Positions 1-6,373 of a DNA stretch of 12,488 bases are shown one piece after another. The DNA is from Alcanivorax sp. UBA4485 (GTDB lineage Bacteria; Pseudomonadota; Gammaproteobacteria; Pseudomonadales; Alcanivoracaceae), in assembly GCA_002389055.1 (NCBI GenBank), contig DGNT01000160.1, forward strand, positions 1-12,488. The letters are read 5' to 3'. Numbering within the stretch: the first letter of the stretch is position 1; every line of letters starts with the position of its first letter. A program made the translations under genes and the position numbers. A model generated the notes under the pieces. It was not told where the DNA came from and did no database searches. It was given only the letters and a program-made list of their open reading frames with translations.

Positions 1-398
1 GCCAGCGGTACCAGCAGACGATCCGCGACATCAGCCAGCAGGCGCGCACCTTCTACCGCACCGTGGAAGCGGACGCCCTGCGCGTGGAAGCGCGCCGCCA
101 GGCGATCCGCTCCACCCGCTCCGCCCTGGAAGCGACCCAGTCCGGCTACGAGGTGGGCACCCGCAACGTGGTCGACGTGCTCAACGCCCAACAGGCGCTG
201 TACGCCGCCCAGCGGGACTACGCCAACGCCCGCTACGACTACATTCTCGACACCCTGACCCTGAAATCAGCGGCCGGCGAGCTGGATGTGGAAGACCTGG
301 TGGCGGTGAACGACTGGCTGTCCGACCAGGAGAGCCTGAATCTCTACAATCCGGACCTGGAAGGCCAGAGCGAAGAGCAGATGGTCACACCGCGCTGA
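1..398 (+). CDS. tolC: TolC family outer-membrane efflux channel, C-terminal part (5' end outside window)
   Basis: This is the last ~132 codons of a TolC-type outer-membrane protein, read in the frame beginning at base 3; the upstream part lies outside the window. TolC trimers form the outer-membrane and periplasmic tunnel of tripartite drug efflux pumps and type I secretion systems. The visible part shows the long helical signature of the second repeat of the family: Arg/Ala/Gln-rich helices, then the conserved turn GYEVGTRNVVDVLNAQQ, then a helix rich in Ala, Tyr and Arg (YAAQRDYANARYDY), and the segment LKSAAGELDVEDL typical of TolC C-termini. A short acidic tail rich in Glu and Gln follows. 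The stop codon is TGA at 396-398. Its last 55 bases overlap the 3' end of waaA on the other strand, so the two genes converge with no room for an ordinary terminator. Family assignment is firm; which pump it serves cannot be told from this fragment. Confidence 0.9.
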   Translation, partial: QRYQQTIRDISQQARTFYRTVEADALRVEARRQAIRSTRSALEATQSGYEVGTRNVVDVLNAQQALYAAQRDYANARYDYILDTLTLKSAAGELDVEDLVAVNDWLSDQESLNLYNPDLEGQSEEQMVTPR

Positions 399-1621
399 AG
401 CGCGCCCCGGTTGGCGGCCACCACGGCCGCCGCCGACTCGCCCAGGCGCCGGCGCTCGCCGGCGTCATCCAGTAAGGCCCCGACCCGCGACGCCAGCGCG
501 TGCGCATCGGCGACCCGCGACAGCGCCCCGGCCTGATCCAGCAGATCCGCGATGGCGGTGAAGTTATGCAGTTCCGGCCCGCTTAACACCGGCAGGCCCC
601 AGGCCGCCGGCTCTAGCAGATTGTGGCCGCCCACCGGCACCAGCGAACCGCCCACGAACGCCACATCCGTGGCGCCGAACAGCATCAGCAGCTCGCCCAT
701 GGTGTCCGCCAGATACAGGTTCACGCCGTCATCCACGTCGTCATCCCGGCTGCGCCGGGCCACGGTCATGCCGTATCGGCCGGCCAGCCCGGCCACCTCA
801 TCGAAACGCTCCGGGTGACGGGGCACCAGCACCAGCAGAGCGTCGGGGTGGCGCTCAAGCAAGCGGCGGTGTGCGACCAGCACCGGCTCGTCCTCGCCGG
901 GGTGGGTGCTGGCCGCGATCCACACCGGCCGCTCACCCAGTTTCCCACGCAGCGCGCCCGCCTCGCGGCGCAGCTCTTCGCTCAGGGCCAAATCGAATTT
1001 AACGCTGCCGTTGACGCGAATCCGCTCCGGGTCGGCGCCCAGCGCCTGGAAGCGATCCGCCTCAGCGCGGGTCTGCACCGCCAGCAGGTCAAAGCAGGCC
1101 AGCATCGGCCGTACCAGCTTCGGCAGCCGCCGGTAGCCCCGGTAGCTGTTCTCGGACAAACGTCCGTTCATCAGCAACAGCCGCGCGCCATGGGCCTTGG
1201 CGGCGGCGCACAGATTGGGCCACAGCTCGGTTTCCAGAATGACCACCAGGCGCGGATCAAAGGCGCGCCAGAAACGCCGGTAGGCGGCGGGCAGCTCCCA
1301 GGGGCAATAAACGTGCGTGACCCGGTCGCCGAACAGGGCCCGCACCCGCTCCGAGCCGGTGGGCGTGGTGGTGGTCACCACCAGCGGCGTGTCCGGGTGG
1401 CGGGCCAGCAACGCCTCGATCAGCGGCGCCGCCGCCAGGGTTTCGCCCACGGACACGGCGTGAATCCACACGCTGCCGCGCAGCTGGCCGCGCCCCAAGC
1501 CCAGCGCCAGGCGCTCCCGCCAGCGGCGCCGGTACGCCGGCGCGCGGCGACCGCGCCACCGCAGGCGCGCGAACAGGAGCGGAAGGAGTCCATACCAGAG
1601 CAGCGTATAGAGCGAGCGCAT
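344..1621 (-). CDS. waaA: 3-deoxy-D-manno-octulosonic acid (Kdo) transferase, lipid A to LPS core
   Basis: WaaA (KdtA, family GT30) transfers Kdo from CMP-Kdo to the lipid IVA precursor at the cytoplasmic face of the inner membrane, the first step of LPS core assembly. The 425-aa product has the family's usual length. An N-terminal hydrophobic stretch (about residues 3-20) is the membrane anchor. WIHAVSVGE (52-60) ends in Glu60, matching the catalytic Glu of the family. Other family blocks are VVTTTTPTGSERV, LETELWPNL, MNGRLSENSYRGY and, in the C-terminal Rossmann domain, GGSLVPVGGHNLLEPAAWG. The last ~20 residues are encoded antisense to the tolC 3' end and look less family-like than the rest. 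The start is ATG at 1621; its Shine-Dalgarno is poor. The gene is divergent from the FAD oxidoreductase across a 93-bp spacer. Whether it adds one or two Kdo residues cannot be judged by eye. Confidence 0.95.
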   Translation of the reverse strand: MRSLYTLLWYGLLPLLFARLRWRGRRAPAYRRRWRERLALGLGRGQLRGSVWIHAVSVGETLAAAPLIEALLARHPDTPLVVTTTTPTGSERVRALFGDRVTHVYCPWELPAAYRRFWRAFDPRLVVILETELWPNLCAAAKAHGARLLLMNGRLSENSYRGYRRLPKLVRPMLACFDLLAVQTRAEADRFQALGADPERIRVNGSVKFDLALSEELRREAGALRGKLGERPVWIAASTHPGEDEPVLVAHRRLLERHPDALLVLVPRHPERFDEVAGLAGRYGMTVARRSRDDDVDDGVNLYLADTMGELLMLFGATDVAFVGGSLVPVGGHNLLEPAAWGLPVLSGPELHNFTAIADLLDQAGALSRVADAHALASRVGALLDDAGERRRLGESAAAVVAANRGALQRGVTICSSLWPSRSGL

Positions 1622-1636
1622 TAGGTAATCCAGTCT

Positions 1637-1667
1637 GACGTCTGACGTCGGACGCCCGACGTCCGAC
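1637..1667. repeat. Three GACGTC palindromes with an 8-bp hairpin
   Basis: GACGTC occurs at 1637-1642, 1644-1649 and 1658-1663, the first two forming a tandem 7-bp unit. The stretch 1647-1654 (GTCGGACG) is a perfect inverted repeat of 1660-1667 (CGTCCGAC) with a 5-nt loop. It lies in the spacer between divergent waaA and the FAD oxidoreductase gene, within the presumed waaA leader. It could be an operator, a leader stem-loop, or a copy of a dispersed intergenic repeat; the sequence alone does not decide. No other tandem GACGTC cluster was seen in the window. Confidence 0.6.
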
Positions 1668-1674
1668 CCGGTCG

Positions 1675-1690
1675 GCTATGCTAGCATAGC
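1675..1690. promoter_or_regulatory. Perfect 16-bp palindrome in divergent promoter region
   Basis: GCTATGCTAGCATAGC is its own reverse complement. It lies 24 bp upstream of the FAD oxidoreductase start and 53 bp upstream of the waaA start. Each strand contains TATGCT, a plausible -10 hexamer, so the palindrome could serve as overlapping divergent -10 elements or as a dimeric repressor operator covering both promoters. No convincing -35 hexamer was found at 16-18 bp on either strand, so the promoter reading is tentative; the palindrome itself is certain. Confidence 0.5.
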
Positions 1691-1714
1691 GGCGCATTTC
1701 TCCGATGGTGATCC

Positions 1715-2923
1715 ATGAACGCTTCTGTGTTGAAACCGGACATCCTGATCTTCGGCGGCGGCATCGCCGGCCTGTGGCTGATCAACCACCTGCAGCAACG
1801 CGGCTATCAATGCCTGCTGCTGGAAACCGATGCCCTGGGCGGCGCCCAGACCCTGGCCAGCCAGGGGATTATCCACGGCGGCCTCAAGTACGCGCTAGGC
1901 GGCACCCTGTCCAGCGAATCGGAAGCGATCGCCGGCATGCCGGACCGCTGGCGCCAGGCCATCGACGGCCAGGGCGCCGTGAACCTGAGCGGCCTGCGGG
2001 TGCTCAGCCAGACCCAGAACCTGTGGTCCGCCGGTTCCGTGGCCAGCCGCATGACCACCTTCTTCGCCAGCCGCATGCTGCGCGGGCGGATCGAAAAACT
2101 GAAGCGCCCGGACTTCCCCTCCGCCCTGGCGGACCGGCGCTTCAAGGGCCAGGTGTACCGCCTGGACGATCTGGTTGTGGACACCGAAAGCCTGCTCGAC
2201 GTGCTCACCGCGCCGGTGCGCGACCGACTGCTGCACTTCGATCCGGCCCGCCACCCGCTGAGCTGGAACGAGCGCGGCCTGGAAGCGGTGACCCTGGACG
2301 GCGTGCGCATTGAACCGAAGCTGACCGTACTGGCCGCGGGCGAAGGCAACGCCGGCCTGCTCCAGGACGCGCAAAAAGCCGAGCTGTTCCCCAGTGAAGC
2401 GGCGCAGAGCCGGCCCCTGAAGATGGTGCTGCTCAAGCACCGCCTGGGCCATCGCCTGTACGCCCATTGCGTGGGCACCAGCAACAAACCCCGGCTCACC
2501 GTGACCACCCACGACATGGAGGACGGCAGCCTGGTGTGGTACCTGGGCGGCGATCTCGCGGAAAAAGGCGTGGAGCGCAGCGACGCCCAACAGCTGGACG
2601 CGGCGCGCCGGGAACTGGACGAGCTGTTCCCCTGGCTGGACTTCGCCGGCGCCGAGCTGGCGCTGATGGACGTGGCCCGCGCCGAACCGCGCCAGCAGGG
2701 CCTGGCCAAGCCGGACAACGCCTACGCCCGGCGCGACCGGGATCTGATCATCACCTGGCCCACCAAGCTGACGCTGGCGCCGGATCTGGGCGACCGGGTG
2801 GAAGCCCTGATCCGCGAGCAGGGCCTGGACGCCGGCGAGCCCCTGGCGCCGGTGCCTGAATCTCTGCGGCGCGCCGACATCGGCCGGCCGCAGTGGCACC
2901 GCCTGTTCGGGGAGCAAAGCTGA
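1715..2923 (+). CDS. FAD-dependent oxidoreductase, DAO superfamily (substrate unknown)
   Basis: This 402-aa protein is a flavoprotein of the D-amino-acid oxidase/glycerol-3-phosphate dehydrogenase superfamily. The N-terminus has the Rossmann dinucleotide-binding motif: beta strand DILIFGGG with GxGxxG at residues 14-19, ending in acidic Glu37, which would bind the FAD ribose. The block SQGIIHGGLKY (49-59) resembles the SxxxIHGGxRY segment of GlpD-type dehydrogenases and the corresponding loop of L-2-hydroxyglutarate oxidases, so a 2-hydroxy-acid or polyol-type substrate is conceivable but unproven. No signal peptide or membrane segment is seen, so it is probably cytosolic or peripheral. ATG 1715 is chosen because the Rossmann strand follows at once; the Shine-Dalgarno is weak. 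Its TGA stop overlaps the start of the aldo/keto reductase by one base, so the two are almost certainly co-translated. It is conserved-looking with no truncation, and its function is not recognised. Confidence 0.85.
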   Translation: MNASVLKPDILIFGGGIAGLWLINHLQQRGYQCLLLETDALGGAQTLASQGIIHGGLKYALGGTLSSESEAIAGMPDRWRQAIDGQGAVNLSGLRVLSQTQNLWSAGSVASRMTTFFASRMLRGRIEKLKRPDFPSALADRRFKGQVYRLDDLVVDTESLLDVLTAPVRDRLLHFDPARHPLSWNERGLEAVTLDGVRIEPKLTVLAAGEGNAGLLQDAQKAELFPSEAAQSRPLKMVLLKHRLGHRLYAHCVGTSNKPRLTVTTHDMEDGSLVWYLGGDLAEKGVERSDAQQLDAARRELDELFPWLDFAGAELALMDVARAEPRQQGLAKPDNAYARRDRDLIITWPTKLTLAPDLGDRVEALIREQGLDAGEPLAPVPESLRRADIGRPQWHRLFGEQS

Positions 2924-3711
2924 TGGCGTTTCTCCGCGAACTGGGCGACACCGGCCTAACGGTCAGCGCGCTGGGGCTGGGCACGGTCAAGATCGGCCGC
3001 GATCAGGGGGTGAAATACCCCACGCCGTATTCCATTCCCGACGACGACGCGGTGCGCGACCTGCTGGCCCGTGCCCGCGAGCTGGGCATCAATCTGATCG
3101 ACACCGCGCCCGCCTACGGCCGCAGCGAAGAGCGCCTCGGCCAGTTGCTGCGCGACCGCCAGGACTGGGTGATCGTGTCCAAGGTGGGCGAGGAGTTCAG
3201 TGACGGCGACAGCCACTTTGATTTCTCCCCGGCGCATACCCGCGACTCGGTGGAACGCAGCCTGCGACGGCTGAATACCGACTACCTGGACTGCGTGCTG
3301 ATTCACTCCGACGGCAACGACCTGGACGTGCTGCGCAGCGGCGCCCTGGAAGCGCTGGAGGACATGAAACAGGCCGGCCTGATACGCGCCATCGGCATGT
3401 CCACCAAAACCGTGGCCGGCGGCCTGGAAGCCCTGAAACGCAGCGACGTGGCGATGGTCACCTACAACCTGAAGCAGGACGACGAGCGGCCGGTGATCGA
3501 ATACGCCGCCGCCCACAATAAAGGCATCCTGATCAAGAAGGCCTTCGCCAGCGGCCACCTGGCCGACGACCTGCCCGACCCGGTGCAGGCGAGCCTCAAC
3601 AAGGTGCTGGGCACCGCCGGCGTGAGCGCCGTGATCGCCGGCACCGTCAATCCCCACCACCTGGAAGAAAACGTCCGCAAGACCCGCCTCGCCTGCGGCG
3701 ATCCGGCTTGA
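2923..3711 (+). CDS. Aldo/keto reductase family oxidoreductase
   Basis: This is an NAD(P)H-dependent aldo/keto reductase (TIM-barrel), 262 aa, a little shorter than many family members. The catalytic tetrad is complete by position: Asp60 and Tyr65 in NLIDTAPAYG, Lys87 in VIVSKVG, His128 in CVLIHSDG. Further family blocks are the N-terminal LGDTGLTVSALGLGT, the strand MSTKT near residue 158 and the C-terminal VSAVIAGTVNPHHLEENV. The start is ATG at 2923, part of TGATG with the stop of the preceding gene; GGGGAG lies 8 nt upstream. A GTG at 2893 would add ten residues but lies inside the preceding gene and has no good ribosome-binding site. The hairpin 3708-3733 begins at the stop codon. Coupling to a DAO-type flavoprotein suggests the two act on the same metabolite or its oxidised and reduced forms; the substrate cannot be assigned. 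Confidence 0.9.
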   Translation: MAFLRELGDTGLTVSALGLGTVKIGRDQGVKYPTPYSIPDDDAVRDLLARARELGINLIDTAPAYGRSEERLGQLLRDRQDWVIVSKVGEEFSDGDSHFDFSPAHTRDSVERSLRRLNTDYLDCVLIHSDGNDLDVLRSGALEALEDMKQAGLIRAIGMSTKTVAGGLEALKRSDVAMVTYNLKQDDERPVIEYAAAHNKGILIKKAFASGHLADDLPDPVQASLNKVLGTAGVSAVIAGTVNPHHLEENVRKTRLACGDPA

Positions 3712-3733
3712 GGGAGCAGGCCGGCTCCCTCAA
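3708..3733 (+). terminator. Hairpin over the aldo/keto reductase stop, no U-tract
   Basis: A 10-bp stem, TTGAGGGAGC pairing with GCTCCCTCAA around a 6-nt loop, begins inside the stop codon region of the aldo/keto reductase. On the plus strand it is followed by A residues rather than T, so it is not a canonical intrinsic terminator. It may still cause pausing or 3'-end protection. Confidence 0.4.
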
Positions 3734-3759
3734 AAAAAAGCCCCCGGTTAACGGGGGCT
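3732..3759 (-). terminator. Intrinsic terminator of the DUF6351 lipoprotein gene
   Basis: Read on the minus strand, AGCCCCCG pairs with CGGGGGCT around a 5-nt loop (stem at 3739-3759) and runs directly into a T8 tract (3739-3732). This is a textbook Rho-independent terminator, 52 nt past the stop codon of the minus-strand gene that ends at 3812. The T8 tract runs straight into the second hairpin, at 3708-3733. Confidence 0.85.
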
Positions 3760-3811
3760 GGCGAGGCCGACTCTCATCAGCTAAAAACACTCTCCCAAGG
3801 CACACTAAACA

Positions 3812-6148
3812 CTAGAGATTATCCGGGCGCCCCTGATCCGGCTGGCTGTAATCGCAAACGCCGCCTGGGAAGATCGCGTTGAGCCGCGCGATCTGATCGC
3901 CGTCCGGCTCCCAGTCACCGTAGGTACCGTCGCTCAGGGCGGTGGCCACGGGTTTCAAACCACACTTGAAGACATCGCCCTCAGTGGGCGCGCCGGCGAC
4001 GATCCGCGAGGTGGTGTAGATCGGGAATTCGCTGGTGCAGGCGCCCGCCGGAGCGTCGTCCAGCGCGCCGTCCCAGACATCGTCGCCACGGGCGATCAGG
4101 GTGCCGTCGGTGGCGAAGCAGCTGTCCTGCGCCAGGGCAGGCCGGTTGTCGGCCACGCTCTGGTCCGGGTTGGCGCGGATGTTGGCCATCCAGTCTTCGA
4201 TCACTTCCAGCGCCATGGGTACATGGCTGAAGTCTTCCTCGGGACGGGCGTCGGTGAACCAGATCACCTGGTTATCCGCATGGCCGGCGAATTCCTCCAT
4301 CCGCTGGCGAACCACGAAGGACTGGTGCACGTTGTGCATGTCCAGTTCGTGCTCCAGGTAAGGACGCCAATCGATGATCGGTATGCCGCCGGAGTCGCCA
4401 TGGAACACCATGCCGGAAGTATAGGCGCCGTTCATCGCCTGCATGCTTCCTTCGGTACGCGGGGCCGGCACTGCGGGATCGGCGCTGAGGATCATATTGC
4501 GGCGGCTCCAGGGGTCGAACAGCGACGGGTCCCCCATGACGTCCTCTTCGCTGTACAGGAATGGGAAGCCTTCCTGAACCATGTCTTTCTGGTCCTTCCA
4601 GCCACCGACCTGTTCGTTGAGCGACAGGAATTCCTCTTCGGTGATGTTGCCGTCGAGCAGCGCCTGAAGGCCGTACTGGACCCCCACGTTATCGAACAGG
4701 GTATTCGGGTAGCCGTCGCCGTCCACGCCATAGATATTGCGCAGGTCGTCGTAGTGGCTCCAGTTCACCGTGGCCATCAGGCCCGGGGGCTGCATTTGGT
4801 CCTGATTATCCGCCTGCCCGTAGAAGGGGTTCATGGTCAGCGGCGTGAGCCCGCGCCAGGATTCCACGCACTCGGTGGACCCGGGCGCCCCGCCATAACC
4901 TAAAAGTTGCTTGGCGTCATAGAGTGGGTCGGGAACATCGTCGGTGGCGTTAAGACCGACCAGCCAGGTGCGGTTGGTGGTGGTCTCCCACTTTTCGTTG
5001 TCCTTGTCGGTGACATCCATGTAGTGCTCGAGCAGTTCGCAGTCGCCGATGTGGATGGTCTGCGTGACCATGTCCGGGTAGCTCTGCACCGGAATCGCCG
5101 CGTCGATCAGGCCGGGATGGTTCTGCGCGTAGACGTACTGCTGGATGGCGCCGCCGGAGGCACCCAGGCCCACGGTGTAGAGCGGCTCGCCGTACTCTTC
5201 GACAAAGCGTTCCTTGACCATCAGCGCGGTCTCGCCACCCACCTGCATGTTGTAGTGCTCGCTCATGCGGGTGCCGGTGGAATAGATGATCGCGTAGCCC
5301 TGACCGAGCACGTCCGGCTGCAGGGCGCGGCGGTTGTAGTCCATGCTGCCCTGGGTATGGCCGATGCCGACGCCGCCCTGGAAGCGGTACATCAGGCGGC
5401 CGTTCCACAGGCCGGTATCCAGGGAGCCCTCTTCCTCGCCGGCGTCCGCCAGCATCGCAATGGAGTAGATAAAGCGGTTGATGGTGCCGCGCTCCCAGCG
5501 CACCACGAAGTCCACTTCGCGGCCGTCAGTGAGCATGGTGGTGGCCATGTCCGCCGGCCGGGAATCGCCCTCCGGCAGCGGCTTGTACTGGTCGCCGGTG
5601 GTGCGGTACCAGTACTCGGTGTACGGCTCGATGCCGCAGTCGCGGCTCAGGCCGATCAGGTTGTCTTCATTGTCGCGGACCGGAAAGCCCTCTTCGCCGT
5701 CGGTATCCACCAGCGGCTGCTTGCCCAGTTCCGACACCGTGGTGCACACGAACGGGTACTGATGGGGCCCGGAGAACATCGGCCCCTCCACCGGATGATT
5801 GGTGAGCGTCAGGCGGGCCAGGGTGCCGTGGTCCGGGTGGCGCACCAGCAAGGTGTTGTCGCCCTCCTGCAATCCGTCGACCACCCCTTCCAGCGCGCCG
5901 TCGCGTATTTCGAACCTGGACAGATCCACCGGCTCGCCGTTGAGCCTCAACTGCGCGTCACCGAGCAGGCTGGTGGAACCGCTCACCGCCACCCGGGCGT
6001 CGCCGCCGCTGACCCACTCAGGCGCACTGGACACCACTCGCAGCCCCGCCGATGGGGCCTCATTACTGGAACTGGAATCACCGCCGCAGGCGGCGAGCAG
6101 ACAGGCGACCGCCAAGGCGAGGACGCCGCCGGATACTGGTACTGACAT
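3812..6148 (-). CDS. DUF6351-type lipoprotein with GxSxG motif, putative alpha/beta hydrolase
   Basis: The product is 778 aa. The N-terminus is a lipoprotein signal: hydrophobic run, lipobox LLAAC with Cys21, then Gly (no +2 Asp, so outer-membrane sorting is expected) and a Ser-rich tether. About residues 35-118 look like an Ig-type beta-sandwich, followed by the block GPMFSGPHQYPFVC. The central region carries GLGASGGAIQQY with Ser331 in a GxSxG arrangement, pointing to a serine alpha/beta hydrolase. The C-terminal NAIFPGGVCDYSQP is typical of proteins annotated as DUF6351, recalled from memory and not searched. Several Cys (for example 135 and 171) may form disulfides outside the cytoplasm. 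The start is ATG 6148, with AGGAGA 6 nt upstream. It is divergent from another large lipoprotein hydrolase across a dyad-rich spacer and ends in a strong terminator. Substrate unknown; ester or polyester hydrolysis is only a guess. Confidence 0.85.
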   Translation of the reverse strand: MSVPVSGGVLALAVACLLAACGGDSSSSNEAPSAGLRVVSSAPEWVSGGDARVAVSGSTSLLGDAQLRLNGEPVDLSRFEIRDGALEGVVDGLQEGDNTLLVRHPDHGTLARLTLTNHPVEGPMFSGPHQYPFVCTTVSELGKQPLVDTDGEEGFPVRDNEDNLIGLSRDCGIEPYTEYWYRTTGDQYKPLPEGDSRPADMATTMLTDGREVDFVVRWERGTINRFIYSIAMLADAGEEEGSLDTGLWNGRLMYRFQGGVGIGHTQGSMDYNRRALQPDVLGQGYAIIYSTGTRMSEHYNMQVGGETALMVKERFVEEYGEPLYTVGLGASGGAIQQYVYAQNHPGLIDAAIPVQSYPDMVTQTIHIGDCELLEHYMDVTDKDNEKWETTTNRTWLVGLNATDDVPDPLYDAKQLLGYGGAPGSTECVESWRGLTPLTMNPFYGQADNQDQMQPPGLMATVNWSHYDDLRNIYGVDGDGYPNTLFDNVGVQYGLQALLDGNITEEEFLSLNEQVGGWKDQKDMVQEGFPFLYSEEDVMGDPSLFDPWSRRNMILSADPAVPAPRTEGSMQAMNGAYTSGMVFHGDSGGIPIIDWRPYLEHELDMHNVHQSFVVRQRMEEFAGHADNQVIWFTDARPEEDFSHVPMALEVIEDWMANIRANPDQSVADNRPALAQDSCFATDGTLIARGDDVWDGALDDAPAGACTSEFPIYTTSRIVAGAPTEGDVFKCGLKPVATALSDGTYGDWEPDGDQIARLNAIFPGGVCDYSQPDQGRPDNL

Positions 6149-6164
6149 GTTGCTCTCCTGGGTA

Positions 6165-6174
6165 TTGTTGTTAT
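6165..6174 (-). repeat. Leader element ATAACAACAA, minus-strand copy
   Basis: On the minus strand this reads ATAACAACAA, 16 nt upstream of the DUF6351 lipoprotein start and just before its Shine-Dalgarno. An identical 10-mer lies on the plus strand at 6343-6352 in the leader of the divergent gene. It may act as an A-rich unstructured translation enhancer or be a remnant of an inverted duplication. Confidence 0.5.
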
Positions 6175-6228
6175 CGCTACCGCCGCGGCGGCACGTGCTT
6201 TCACGTTAAGAGCGGGTGAACAGGCAAA

Positions 6229-6308
6229 ACAGATACAGTTTCCGGTAAGTGGCTGACACAGTGACGGTCTGTCCACTGTTGCAGTCAAACAGCGCCAACT
6301 GTATCTGT
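6229..6308. promoter_or_regulatory. 80-bp extended dyad between divergent lipoprotein genes, candidate shared operator
   Basis: ACAGATACAGTT at 6229-6240 is the perfect reverse complement of AACTGTATCTGT at 6297-6308. On the same axis (6268.5) lie ACAGTG 6258-6263 with CACTGT 6274-6279, and TGGCTG 6250-6255 with CAGTCA 6282-6287 (five Watson-Crick pairs and one G-T). The axis is 105 bp from the plus-strand start and 120 bp from the minus-strand start. Weak symmetric promoters fit: TTGCAG (6279-6284), 17 bp, TATCTG (6302-6307) on plus, and TGTCAG (6258-6253), 17 bp, TATCTG (6235-6230) on minus. This geometry suits an activator bound at the centre that serves both genes, or a looping repressor bound to the outer arms. 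Both are inferences. Confidence 0.65.
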
Positions 6309-6342
6309 CGCCACCGGTCCGTCGATGGCTAGATGGACCCGC

Positions 6343-6352
6343 ATAACAACAA
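6343..6352 (+). repeat. Leader element ATAACAACAA, plus-strand copy
   Basis: Identical to the minus-strand copy at 6165-6174, placed 21 nt upstream of the start of the plus-strand hydrolase and before its GGGAGA ribosome-binding site. The pair of copies is centred at 6258.5, ten bases off the dyad axis, so it is not simply part of the same palindrome. Confidence 0.5.
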
Positions 6353-6373
6353 ACAAAGCTCGGGAGAATCACC

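Noticed and set aside
623..1624. 333-codon open frame opposite waaA
   Set aside because: Gln/Arg/His-rich composition typical of antisense shadows, while waaA motifs are complete.
2893..2922. GTG start giving the aldo/keto reductase ten more residues
   Set aside because: It lies inside the preceding gene without a ribosome-binding site; ATG 2923 has GGGGAG at proper distance.
4907..6145. 412-codon open frame on the plus strand opposite the DUF6351 lipoprotein gene
   Set aside because: His/Val/Gln-rich antisense shadow with no domain; the opposite strand has a signal peptide, Shine-Dalgarno and terminator.
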